Shown: piece after piece, positions 44,832 through 53,917 of the stretch
Numbering within the stretch: position 1 is the first letter of the stretch
Layout: every line of letters begins with the position of its first letter
Source: Turnera subulata
Taxonomy: Eukaryota; Streptophyta; Magnoliopsida; Malpighiales; Passifloraceae
Length of the DNA: 64,000 nt
Assembly (NCBI GenBank): GCA_028386065.3
Contig: JAKUCV010007347.1
Location: 1-64,000, forward strand
Reading direction: 5' to 3'
Made by a program: the position numbers and the translations under genes
Notes under the pieces: generated by a model
Database searches by the model: none
What the model was told of the DNA's origin: nothing
What the model saw: the letters and a program-made list of their open reading frames with translations, nothing else

Positions 44832-45031
44832 GCCGTCTCCTGGAGACAACCATACGCTCTTTGAGACTGATGATGTTCGTCTTAAAGCGTTTCTTCGGCT
44901 GTTCTTCATCGGAGTCCGTAAAGGGATTAACACCACCAGTATAACTTAACTCCTGTGAATCAGAGATGGTTCTAGTTCTTAATGGTGAATCCATGATAGA
45001 GAGCATGTTGCTAAGTAGTAACTAAGAGTCG

Positions 45032-45042
45032 GTATTTATAAA
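45032..45042 (-). promoter_or_regulatory. TATA box of the coiled-coil ORF
   Basis: CTTTATAAATACC on the minus strand, ~40 bp before the ATG at 44994. Confidence 0.5.
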
Positions 45043-45171
45043 GGAATGACCTGACGCGTAAGGGCATAAACAGGATTTCAAGTTGGAAAAAGGAGAACTC
45101 GATCAAGCGTGCATAAGAAGATTGCTACTAAAGGACCCATGGATCAGATGGATGAATTTCAGGGACGAAAC

Positions 45172-47662
45172 TGTAACAGCCCCGGTAAAAATTAGTGTTT
45201 TTACCGGGACTGTGGAAGTCTTTTATATAGTAATTTACCTATGAATTTAATTTTGGGTAATTAATTCTAAGTAAATCGAGCATAGGATTCCGAAACCGAG
45301 TCGTGTCCCACGCTCGGGATTTTTCTGCGGATTTTATGGACCGAAGTTGGATTTTTCGGGTCTAGGAATCTTCAGAAAAGTCGGGTTTATCCTCGAGTTT
45401 ACGGACCAGAAATAAAGATAAGTGGGTATAATGGATATTTTCTGGTCTAATCAGTGCATAGTACATCTGTATAGTGAAGATGCTTTTCCTGTGATCTGCT
45501 TTTTCCTGTGAGCATGTGAAGATGTCTCCTCATGTGATGCTCGTGATATACCTCGATATAACACCTTACCTGCTTTCTTCTCCTTCACCACCTCTTCACC
45601 ATCTGCTCCTTCCCTGCCAGTTTCTTCAAACCAGATTAGAAAAAAAAATTAAAAAAAAACCATCCTCACCCGTCCATCTATCTCTCTCTCTCCTCCCCTT
45701 CCCCTTCCTTTTCTTCTTTCCCTTCTCCTCCTCACCGAACCGACCACTCACCACCACCATCGACCGTGCCGACCACCACCCTTCCGTCCTCTTCTTCTCC
45801 TTCCTCCTCCTGCCTTCGCTGCACCATCGCTGTCCCGAGGAGCCGCCGACGCCGCCTGCATCGCGCGACCCGACGAGGCGCGACGAGCCCGTCTCTCGCA
45901 CTTCTCCTTCGCGTCGCGTCACCTCCGTCGCCTCCCCCGCCTGCAGGCCGCCTCGCTGCTGCCGCTCGTTCCCGTCGTGCCGATGCTTGCCGTCTGCGTG
46001 CAGGTGAGCCCGAGGTTGAAGATGACCCGGTTTGTGGGTCTGGGTCGCGGGTCGACCCGAGATGCAGATGGGTTTGGGTTGTGTGGTGTTGGGCTGAGTA
46101 GATGAGTTGGGCTTGGTTTGGGCTGTTTAGGAATGGGCTTGTTGGGCTGGCTATTGGAATTGTTGGGCTCGCTGCATGGGCTTTCTGGGCACTATGCAGT
46201 GGGCTAAACAGTACCAATCAGGCCCAGTCCGAGTTAATAAAATAAAATAATAATAGGTAATAAAAAAACAAAACCTGGAAATATATTTTTGAAAATTAAT
46301 TATGGACTATGGAAAATATAACTAAGGAAATAATTGGTAATTTTTGAATATGGAAATATTTTGGAAACATAAGATAAAGGAGATAAGTAATTTTTATACA
46401 AGGAAAAATGTTTTGGAAAATATATACGTACATGACACCAGAAAATATATTCGGGAAAAATATGACCAAGGTATACCGGAATAATATCCGGGAGTTTATT
46501 TTGCCACCTAAAAAGAAATTGTAAATGATGATGATAACTGGGTTACCGGGATGCTTTATATTTTATCTTTTACGGTATAGCATCATTTGCATTTATGTGC
46601 ATCTTATGTGTATATATGTGCTGTTGTTTGTTATATAGGAGTTGATACCGAACAGTTTGTTGAGGATCCTGCTGTGGAACCCGAAGAGGAGTTCCATAAC
46701 TGTATCGGCTAAGGTGAGGATGGATAACCCTAAATATATGCCTGTATGCTCTGTTGGAAATGTTTGTTGCTTGATTGAACCGCTGAGTTGTGCTGGTATT
46801 TTTCCTTGGTTATTTGGTAATGACTTGGACTTGCTGGTATGATTTGACTTGTGATGTTGGACCATTGACTGTTGATAAGAGAATGGAATTGTGATGATGG
46901 TTAATTGTCATGTGGTAAGTAGTGGTACGACCGTAGGTTAGAGACTATTTTGTGGTGCCATTACCTAGTTGTTGTGATGGCATGTCTATGCCGGTTATTA
47001 TTGGGGTGTCGTCCCCTGGTTTGGTTTGGTTATTGGGATGTCTATCCCGGGTTTGTTTAGGTATGGCACCCAGAATAGGTTGATATCCTGGTACGACCCT
47101 AGCTTATCCATGACGGGGCCCGGAAGATAAAAATTGGAATTTTAAATGTCTTTTAGCCTTGGTGCAGACTTAATTGTTGGTTGTTGTCTATTTACTTTCC
47201 TTGAGTATTACGGTGCCTATATATTTATGTTTATCCATGATTGTGCATATTTGTACCGGTGGGCACTTCGGACTCACCCCTCACCTGCGGGCTTTCATCC
47301 CGTAGGTTGAGTTTTTCGTAGTTCAGGTACGATGCTCGGACAACTGCTGTATTCTCTCCACCTGAACCCGGATCCATTCCCGCTGCATGTGCATATTATG
47401 AGTCTTCCGCTGCTGCTGTATAATTATGAGTCTTGATGGTGCTTGCTTGCTCCTTTCTCTGCTACTGATGATTGTATATATGTTGTGAGCTGTGTGCCTC
47501 ATAATAATGGACCATATGGGTTACGGATGTTGTATTGTATTCCTGTTGTATAATTACGGTTGATGTACTGTTTTCCCCTATCAATAAGAGCAGTTTCGGC
47601 ACGTGTCTACAGTGTGCGGTAAAGGGTTACTGTGCACGGTAAATACGGGTCGGGGCGCTTCA
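45172..47662 (+). mobile_element. Solo LTR, Tekay-like, inside element B's polypurine region
   Basis: 2491 bp from TGTAACAGCCCCGG to CGGGGCGCTTCA, flanked by GAAAC (45167-45171) and GAAAT (47663-47667). It splits element B's GGGACGAAATTCTTTTAAGG motif. CT-rich and CCG-rich leader 45660-46000, donor-like GCAGGTGAGCCC at ~46001, hairpin units 46979-47048, conserved double hairpin ~47262-47310. No internal domain. Confidence 0.88.
46979..47048 (+). repeat. Hairpin units in solo LTR
   Basis: GGCATGTCTATGCC (46979), GGGGTGTCGTCCCC (47003) and GGGATGTCTATCCC (47035): loop core kept, stem pairs exchanged together. Confidence 0.8.
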
Positions 47663-47686
47663 GAAATTCTTTTAAGGGGGGTAGAC

Positions 47687-48423
47687 TGTAACAACCCGGG
47701 TAAAATTTTCGTGATTTTACTGAGTTGTTTTAACTTTTATGTTGGTAAATAAATTTTTATCACGGTTAATCGGGTAATTTTTATCACGGATTGCGGGACT
47801 CGGTTATTGTGATACTTGTGATTTGTGATATTTATGGTTTAACGGGGAGTACCCTAGGGTTAGCTAACCTGGCTACCAGGCACGGCCAATACTTATCATG
47901 TGACAAGGGCCCTAATAATAAAATTGGATAGTCAGTCGTCGAAAGTCAGTGAGTTTAGAGGACTAGCTTAATGGTGAGAGGTCAGTCGAATAGTAAAGAC
48001 AGGTAAGTTGTCAGATTCTGATGCTATGTTGTGCTTGTTATACTTCTGTTGTTCTGTTTTGGCTTTGGTGTATTTACGGTTGCTTGTATACTGCAGTTTA
48101 TTTGTTTATCGGTGAGACAGTGGTTGGTCTCACCCCTCACATAGTTCTTGCAGGTTAGGTCAGAAGTGCATTCCGGCGGCTGTAGCGTAACCTCAGACAG
48201 GACTCGGATCCAATAGCATGCATTGTGTCTTGCATAAGATGTTCCTGAATATCTAGAAAATGCTTCCGCTGTGCAGATATTAATGTCCCCGTATCGGGTG
48301 ACGGGAATGTGAATTTATGTCTGTTTATCGATGTTACTATTATAGATTTTTACTTTCATCATATGATGGCCACGTGATGGCACTATTACTGTTTGACGGG
48401 TAAATACGGGTCGGGGTGTTTCA
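47687..48423 (+). repeat. 3' LTR of element B, internally deleted
   Basis: 737 bp. The first ~120 bp and the last ~620 bp match the 5' LTR; ~2.7 kb between is missing. It keeps ~325 bp (47870-48196), including a GGTGAGAC...GTCTCACC hairpin at ~48111-48134, that the 5' LTR lacks. Confidence 0.85.
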
Positions 48424-48782
48424 TTTCAAGCCTTCAAATCAAGTTTCATAATAACAGTAACAATAAAAATTATAAAATAAATAAACATGGGCCTTTTATT
48501 AATTATCCCAATTAAAATTAAATAACCGAAAGTTAAATACAATGGGCCTTGTACGAGCCCAAGCAAAACGTAAATGAAATTGAAGCGAGAAATTAAATAC
48601 CATGGGCCTTCTAATAGCCCAATCGGAAAAAATTAATGAAACGTAATTTAAATAAAAATATAAAATAAAAGCATAATATACGCTTACTCGATAAATCTTT
48701 CAGCAGTATTGGAACTATATATATAAATAATAAAAGTAGCAACAAGAAGAGTTTAGAAATAAGTACCTTAGTAGGTTAGAGA
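48424..48782 (-). other. Copia 1 untranslated leader / gag start region
   Basis: AT-rich, with three ATGGGCCTT...AGCCCAA blocks (~48488, 48543, 48602). No open frame. Confidence 0.5.
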
Positions 48783-48797
48783 CTCGTGCTGATAACG
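48783..48797 (-). promoter_or_regulatory. Primer binding site region of copia 1
   Basis: Minus strand CGTTATCAGCACGAG directly after the 5' LTR, the TATCAG-containing site usual in plant copia elements. Confidence 0.7.
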
Positions 48798-49252
48798 TGT
48801 TGTAAAAATGAAGGTGAAATGCACCTTGATGGTGGTAATATTAACTTGATGGTAATAATACACCTTTGTGATAATACACTTTTGATGGTAATTTTACAAA
48901 TAGAGAAATAATATAATTACAACAATGATGAAGGGAGCTTAAAGGAGAGTGTGTAGGAATATGAAGAGAGTAAGATTATGATGGGAAATCAAAGGTAGAA
49001 ATGTGATGAATGAATGGGGTATTTATAAGTGAAAATGGGAGGATAAAAACAAATAAATTAGGTTGGATAATATGTATAAAATCATATGAATTTAGGTAAT
49101 GAAGATGAAGACAATGGGGGTGGTTAAGTAGATAGAAATATCCATGTGAAAATTAGGTGTATTGTAAAATATTTTACCGGGGGTAAATTTTGGTATGGTA
49201 AAATTCAGTTTTACGGATGGTAACAATGACATTCACCATTTATTTATAACAC
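48798..49252 (-). repeat. 5' LTR of copia element 1
   Basis: Nearly identical to 26328-26782, with about a dozen changes. Confidence 0.88.
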
Positions 49253-49625
49253 CTATTTTATTTTTTTGGCATTGTGTTTGTTTTTTTAGTTTCCTTGAAT
49301 TATTTTTTTTCATGTTTTTATTTTTTGGGAATTGTGTTAGTTTTTTCAATTTTCCAAATTTATTCATTATTTTCCTGTTTTATTTTTTTTACAAATTTAG
49401 AAAATAATATTTTTTTAAAAAAATAGTATACTTATTCAAAATGTTATTGTAAAATATTTTAAATTTATACTAACCAAGTTTTTTTTTCAAAAAAAGTTTT
49501 ATGTATATATTTTTAAAATAATTTAAAACCACACATTATTATAAAATAATTTAAAATTTATAAAAAATACAATTTTTTTTTAAATCAAGCCCGTGAAATC
49601 TACGGGTAGTGACTAGTGAACTAGT
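49253..49625 (+). repeat. Right part and 3' end of Helitron 2
   Basis: T-rich GGCATTGTGTT repeats, then ~240 bp matching 4435-4600 and 4970-5080. Ends with a decayed hairpin (49590-49606) and two CTAGT (49613-49617, 49621-49625). Confidence 0.7.
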
Positions 49626-50491
49626 TTTCATTGGTGAGGAAATCTCGCTTTCCGGGACGGAACCGAACGTCAAGAACCAAAAGTCCACCTTGATAAAATA
49701 AACAGTAAAGCAGTGGTTAGTTAATTAATGAGCTTTGCCTGCCACGCCTAATTAACTTTTGATGCAATGAAAAGTAATGGGCCTAGCATTTTATATGAGC
49801 CTCCTTAGAGCCCAACCAGTGCCCAAGCCCGGGCTTGAGCATCAGAGGCCGTGTTTTAGATTTTTTCTTTTTCTTGATTAGTTATTAATAACTGAAATAC
49901 TATTATTAGTTTTGTTAATATGGCTGCTTTAGTGTTTGTTTTTTTTAATGCTAACTCTTAGTTTTGTTTTATTAAAGGAATGTTAAGCAGTCTAATATTA
50001 TACTCCTTGGATTTATAATCACGAATTACATTCTAATTTTTTTTTTTTGAGAATCAAATAAATTGGATTTCAAAACTTGGTTAGGGCAGGACCCTAACAA
50101 ACTGGACAGCCAAGTTCAGGATACAAAATTTCGTACAAAAGTCTGTACAATAAGCAAAAGGATAAGCAAGAATACCCATTCTAAGATGTAAATTTTATGT
50201 TCCAAAAGTGGCAGAGTTGTTGTAACTCAGAGGATAGAGGCCGAGCTTTGAGATGAGTTAAGCGACGAGAAAGAAAAATAAGCGAAAAAAACATATCACG
50301 TAAACTCGTATGTTAGAATCTTTAAGATTCTATCAAAAGAGATGCCAAACAGTGCAATAATTAAGACAGCAAATTCTCCAGAAACCACTGCTACTGCAGC
50401 ATATATAGACGATTCATTAGGATTAACGAAACATTAGAGCAATAGAAAGATATCATTTATTCAATGCACTTAAGACCTGCTAAACATTAAA
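49626..50491. other. Native intergenic sequence
   Basis: 49678-49730 (AAGTCCACCTTGATAAAAT) recurs at 54993. A poly-T run at 50038-50049 followed by GAGAATCAAATAAATTGGAT could be the tail of a minus-strand LINE or SINE fragment, not proven. 50340-50491 is the 3' flank of the next gene, shared with 5560-5672 and 56790-56915. Confidence 0.5.
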
Positions 50492-50677
50492 CTACTTATT
50501 GCGCAAGTCCTTAAAATAACCAGCAGGATTCTTCTCAAAAGCATCTCTGGAGATGCTAATGCCTTGTCCAGGAGCTTTCATGGTATTCCCATCAGTTGTT
50601 GAAGCCGACACAGAACTAGCTGCCTTGCCAGTCGTAGCCGAAGCCACATTGCTTGTTGGTTTCTTGTCGCCAGACAT
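50492..50677 (-). CDS. Small protein with TMKAPG...NPAGYF tail, copy 3
   Basis: 61 residues, MSGDKKPTSN start, Ser/Thr/Ala-rich middle, then TMKAPGQGISISRDAFEKNP and a KDLRNK end. Closest to copy 5 (56916-57111) and then copy 1 (5673-5864). Substitutions concentrate in the middle and spare the tail. The start is fixed by the shared MSG(D/E)KK and by the TATA box upstream. Probably a soluble peptide-sized protein; family unknown. Confidence 0.72.
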   Translation of the reverse strand: MSGDKKPTSNVASATTGKAASSVSASTTDGNTMKAPGQGISISRDAFEKNPAGYFKDLRNK

Positions 50678-50783
50678 TTTCGCAGCTTCTTAGTTCTTGA
50701 AGTACTCTTACAGACTCTCCTAGTTAATTAAGTGCTCTAAAACTTCACCGGGTCTGTGACTGAAAACAACGAAGGGTGGTGTC

Positions 50784-50791
50784 ATTATATA
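50784..50791 (-). promoter_or_regulatory. TATA box of small-protein gene copy 3
   Basis: CTATATAATGACACCACC on the minus strand, ~107 bp before the ATG, conserved with copies 1 and 5. Confidence 0.6.
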
Positions 50792-51152
50792 GTGCACATC
50801 GGAAGGTTCATTCATGGGGATGCATCTGATCACGTACGTTTTCTCTCCATAGAGTAATTATAGTTCTCTTGGAAATACACAAAAGTGATCTATTCTAGGT
50901 CAAATCCTGCGGGGGGGCTCTTAAATTTACTCTAACATTAGTTAGTGTAAAGGTGCTTCTAATCTCATTGGAACCAAAACCAACACTCTTCCACTTCGTG
51001 TATACGTATTTCCCCACCAGGCATTGCAGTAAATCACATTACAGCAAATATTGGAACTGTAAAAAGTCATTGGAATAATGAGAAGTAGGTGGGAATTGAA
51101 TTAATTTAGCATTCCCATATGCAAGTTAGTAACTTCTTATCAGGTGAGTTGA

Positions 51153-51836
51153 TAGGGATGGCAATGGGTCGGGTCCCCGCGGGGGAAGGTTCCCCACCCC
51201 CGTTTCAGAAATGTTCCCCCGTCCCCATCCTCATTCCCCGTTCGGGGAGAAAATTGCCCCCATCTCCGTTCCCCGCGGGGAATCAGATCCCCACGGGGAC
51301 CCCATTCCCCAATTTGATAGATAAAAATTAGTAATATATATATATATTTTTTAAAGTAATCAAAGTTCACTTATAAACAAATTTAATTGTTTTGGCTTAC
51401 ATGATTCAAAATATAAGACAATAAAATTAAAAATTATTACTAGTTTAATTGTTTTGGCTTACATGATTCAAAATATAAGACAAGAAAATTAAAGATGGTT
51501 ACTAGTTCATTGTCTCTACTGTTGATTACATACTAGAACACTAAAATAAAATCCAATTGTTGCATTCAACTAACTCAACAATTGCATCTCAAAAATTTTG
51601 TCTACTCCCCAATTCCAACTTATTGGTTAATCGGATAAAGACTCAAGGGTATTTTTGTATATTTGCTAATTTCGGGGTCCCCGTGGGTCGGGGGGAGCAC
51701 TCCCCGCCCCCATTCCCCACGGGGCCAAAACGTCCCCTGTCCCCACCCTCGCAGGGGGAAAATTGCCCCCACCCCCGTTTCCCATTCGGGGATTCCCCGC
51801 GGATTCCCCGTTAACAGACACCCATTGCCATCCCTA
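51153..51836. mobile_element. TIR element with GGGATGGCAATGGGT ends
   Basis: Perfect 17-bp inverted ends TAGGGATGGCAATGGGT / ACCCATTGCCATCCCTA, then G- or C-rich clusters on both sides. The interior has a ~64-bp tandem repeat (GGCTTACATGATTCAAAAT at ~51392 and 51456). Direct flank is GTTGA on both sides (51148-51152, 51837-51841), shorter than the 8 bp usual for hAT. 684 bp, no ORF. The duplicated flank at 57550 (GTGAGTCGATAAAGAGCC) shows the site without the insertion. Confidence 0.8.
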
Positions 51837-51917
51837 GTTGATAAAGAGCCTGCTAGTAGGAGCCCTACTGGATCCTCCATTAAAACCTGTACAGGGCCCC
51901 AAGTCCGTGGTCAGCAT

Positions 51918-52083
51918 CAAAACCATGTTTAAGATCATTTACTGCATGCTCCTGGAGCTCCAAAACTGTTTAAGAGCATGGACTGATTGCTCTCTTAACC
52001 CCATGTGGAATGCAGAAAATCTAAAAATAGCCTAAAATTTCTAGAAAATCTAAAAATTAGACTTCTGTACGTAGACTTTGGAA
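51918..52083. repeat. Duplicated block of the small-protein cluster
   Basis: CCATGTTTAAGATCATTT ... CATGGACTGATTGCTCTC, shared with 6388, 55358 and 57665. Confidence 0.6.
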
Positions 52084-52995
52084 CAGCGGCGGATACACAC
52101 TGTAGTCACCGTAGGTAGGCAGGTGACTACAGTGGTATTTATAGAAACAAAATTAGCCTATTAATTTTTAGCCTAAAAAAGTTTAGTTTCTTTATTTTGC
52201 CTACACTGAATCTCCTTTAAAAAAATATTATCTTACAAATTATAGAAGTCCAAAAGATCTAGACATCTAATTAACTTATTTGATCCAATCAATCAAATCT
52301 AGAAATTAATCCTTTTTTGAAAACAGTAAGTTTTTTTTTATTAGAAACAAAATTTATTTTTTAAACAAATCTAATAACCGGCCTTTCCTCCACCCAACAA
52401 TTCCCTTCTTTTTTTAGTTTCTTCTTTTTTCCATGTTTCAATCTTTCATAAATTATTTAGGTTCATCTGTTGCTATAATTATTCTCTTTTATTTTCTTTT
52501 TATTTTATTTTATTTTATAAATTATAATAAATAAATTTACGAAATATCGAATTTAATTTTCAATGTCTCTTATTATAGGTAAGTAGATTAAGATAGATAG
52601 GAAATTTTAATCTCTTTTAAATTGCGGTTAGAAATCAAATCTTACACTTAATGTAACTCATCTTGAGCACTCATTTAATTTCTAGGTTAAGTTTGCATTT
52701 ATACTTTTTTAATGGTTTAGTTAAATATACCAAAAATTTCTGGATATCACGTAATGACCAAAAGTCATAATTTGAATTTTATGGGCTATGAATTATTAAT
52801 TATAATACATATCTCGAGATGTATTGAAAATAAGCAAATTATCTACCATTTTAAAAAATATGTGAATACATAAGAAGCAATTACAGTATTTTTAATATTT
52901 TATAATATAATTTTGATATCTATTTATTGATTATGATGATTATTTACAGTTTAGTCTTTTGCCTACACTGAAAAATATTTCTGGATCCGTCACTG
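52084..52995. mobile_element. hAT-type MITE, second copy
   Basis: 912 bp with ends CAGCGGCGGATACAC... / ...GGATCCGTCACTG and a perfect 8-bp duplication CTTTGGAA (52076-52083, 52996-53003). Related to 27953-28731 in the opposite orientation. No ORF. Confidence 0.9.
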
Positions 52996-53558
52996 CTTTG
53001 GAAATTCCACTAGGAATATTGCAGATAGTGGTGATTAGTAGTTCTATTAAAGCGGTGAGGTCTGAACAAACGAAGGACTCGTTCACTCTCCCACATTAGC
53101 TTATCCCAATGTACGTACATTCCATTAGACCAAAATTTTGGTGTTTCACTTTTAGCGTGGCGTACGTTAAGGACCAATCTCGGAAATTTATATTACCTTC
53201 ATCAATGACAGGCTAAGAGAAACAAGGGTTGTGTTTAGTAATCGGATTGCAAATTAACTTAGCATTTCGCTAGATTTATTTCTCTCACATTTTCGCACGC
53301 TTCCTTTATATCTTCAAAAGCTTGATTCTTAATGTGAATGAACGGCCCTATGTATCACAACAAAACAGCAATACAAACATTGACAAAAAAGGTTTCAAGA
53401 GAGGACAATAAAATTACTTTATTAAAATGAAATGAACCATGCAGTCTAAGCTCTTGGTGATCAACATTACATTTCCATTATTATACGTTACTCATAACAA
53501 TAACCAAGAGTTCCAATAAAGCCAACCACATGCATCAGAACAAACTTATAACTAAAAT
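52996..53558. other. Native intergenic sequence, 3' flank of the next gene
   Basis: 53220-53500 (GTGTTTAGTAATCGGATTGC, ATGAAATGAACCATGCAGTCTAA) is duplicated at 58087-58385. No gene. Confidence 0.6.
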
Positions 53559-53917
53559 CTACTTGAGCAAATGACAGGAATAGCTTGCAGGGTCTCTTTG
53601 AAAGTCATCCCTGTAAATGCGATAATTCCTTCCAGGAGCTTTCATTGTTCTTCTTCATCACTAGAAGGAGATTCCAACTACGCTTTTTTTGAGGTGAAGA
53701 CAGATCCCAACATCGTCAGAGCAATACCGCCAACCATCAGAACACCGGCCACGGGAGCCGCAACAGCCGCTACACCCACTACATTCACTGCAGTCAGGGC
53801 AGTCGCTGCAGCTACACCCACTACATTCAAGGCACGGACAGCCACCTTGGCCGTTACAGATGCTTCCTCGTCTTTATCTACTGATTGAGTTCCTTTATCG
53901 CTGTCGCTTGAATTCAT
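53559..53917 (-). pseudogene. Small membrane protein with MKAPG tail, copy 4, reading frame broken
   Basis: ATG at 53917 opens a 79-residue frame: acidic MNSSDSDKG start, then an Ala/Val-rich hydrophobic region with an internal repeat (NVVGVAA twice) and a probable membrane segment VAGVLMVGGIALTML. It ends at a stop (53678-53680) inside a poly-A run. Downstream in another frame are RRTMKAPGRNYRIYRDDF and DPASY, the family tail, ending at 53559. Either an indel in the A run broke the gene or an intron is present that I cannot define. A TATA box (CTATATATAG, ~53985-53994 minus) lies ~70 bp upstream. Confidence 0.55.

Larger units (their letters stand above)
37222..44994 (-). pseudogene. Antisense coiled-coil ORF of element B, split by the Ogre-like insertion
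   Basis: The 5' part is 44994-44832: ATG, a Ser/Thr-rich start MDSPLRTR, an acidic DSDEEQPKKRFK patch and a basic end. The 3' part is 37462-37222: a Lys-rich RKKPVVKEE start, then a heptad-like stretch from ITSLQTLKHLNVSLKKVN to IENIRNLVKDLEKQV, stop at 37222-37224. When the 37463-44831 element and one copy of its short target duplication are left out, the frame continues without a stop, giving ~130 residues. A TATA box ~40 bp upstream and an AATAAA at ~37184-37190 suggest a complete transcription unit. I do not recognise the protein; the C-terminal half looks like a dimerising coiled coil. Confidence 0.65.
32016..48423 (+). mobile_element. Non-autonomous gypsy element B with antisense genes
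   Basis: LTRs start TGTAACAACCCGGGTAAAA and end CGGGGTGTTTCA. The perfect 5-bp duplication TTTCA (32011-32015, 48424-48428) shows that both ends belong to one insertion. Primer binding site and polypurine tract match those of the Tekay-like element A. The body between them holds only a gag-start remnant and two minus-strand ORFs; no protease, reverse transcriptase or integrase is present. Later insertions: the Tat/Ogre-like element 37463-44831 and the solo LTR 45172-47662. It must have moved using proteins supplied by a relative. Confidence 0.88.
26328..49252 (-). mobile_element. Ty1/copia element 1, minus strand, interrupted by gypsy element B
   Basis: Paired ~455-bp LTRs at 26328-26782 (3') and 48798-49252 (5') are nearly identical. 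Flanks CCAAT (26323-26327) and CCTAT (49253-49257) are a duplication with one change. The internal region reads on the minus strand: primer binding site, gag remnant, pre-integrase, integrase, reverse transcriptase, RNase H, polypurine tract. All coding parts carry many stops and frameshifts. It was split at 32016 by element B and also hosts a hAT MITE and an antisense ORF. Confidence 0.88.
8097..49625 (+). mobile_element. Helitron 2, expanded by nested insertions (left end not located)
   Basis: The right end at 49590-49625 has a decayed hairpin (CCCGTGAAATCTACGGG) and CTAGT (49621-49625) then T. The ~240 bases before it match those before the Helitron 1 ends. On the left a broken RPA1-like first exon lies at 8598-8740. 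The pieces 8097-9138, 24607-24890, 26226-26327 and 49253-49625 share the T-rich GGCATTGTGTTAG repeat texture and become contiguous once the inserted elements and their target duplications are removed. I could not fix the 5' TC terminus, so the left coordinate is only the limit set by the SINE. Confidence 0.6.
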
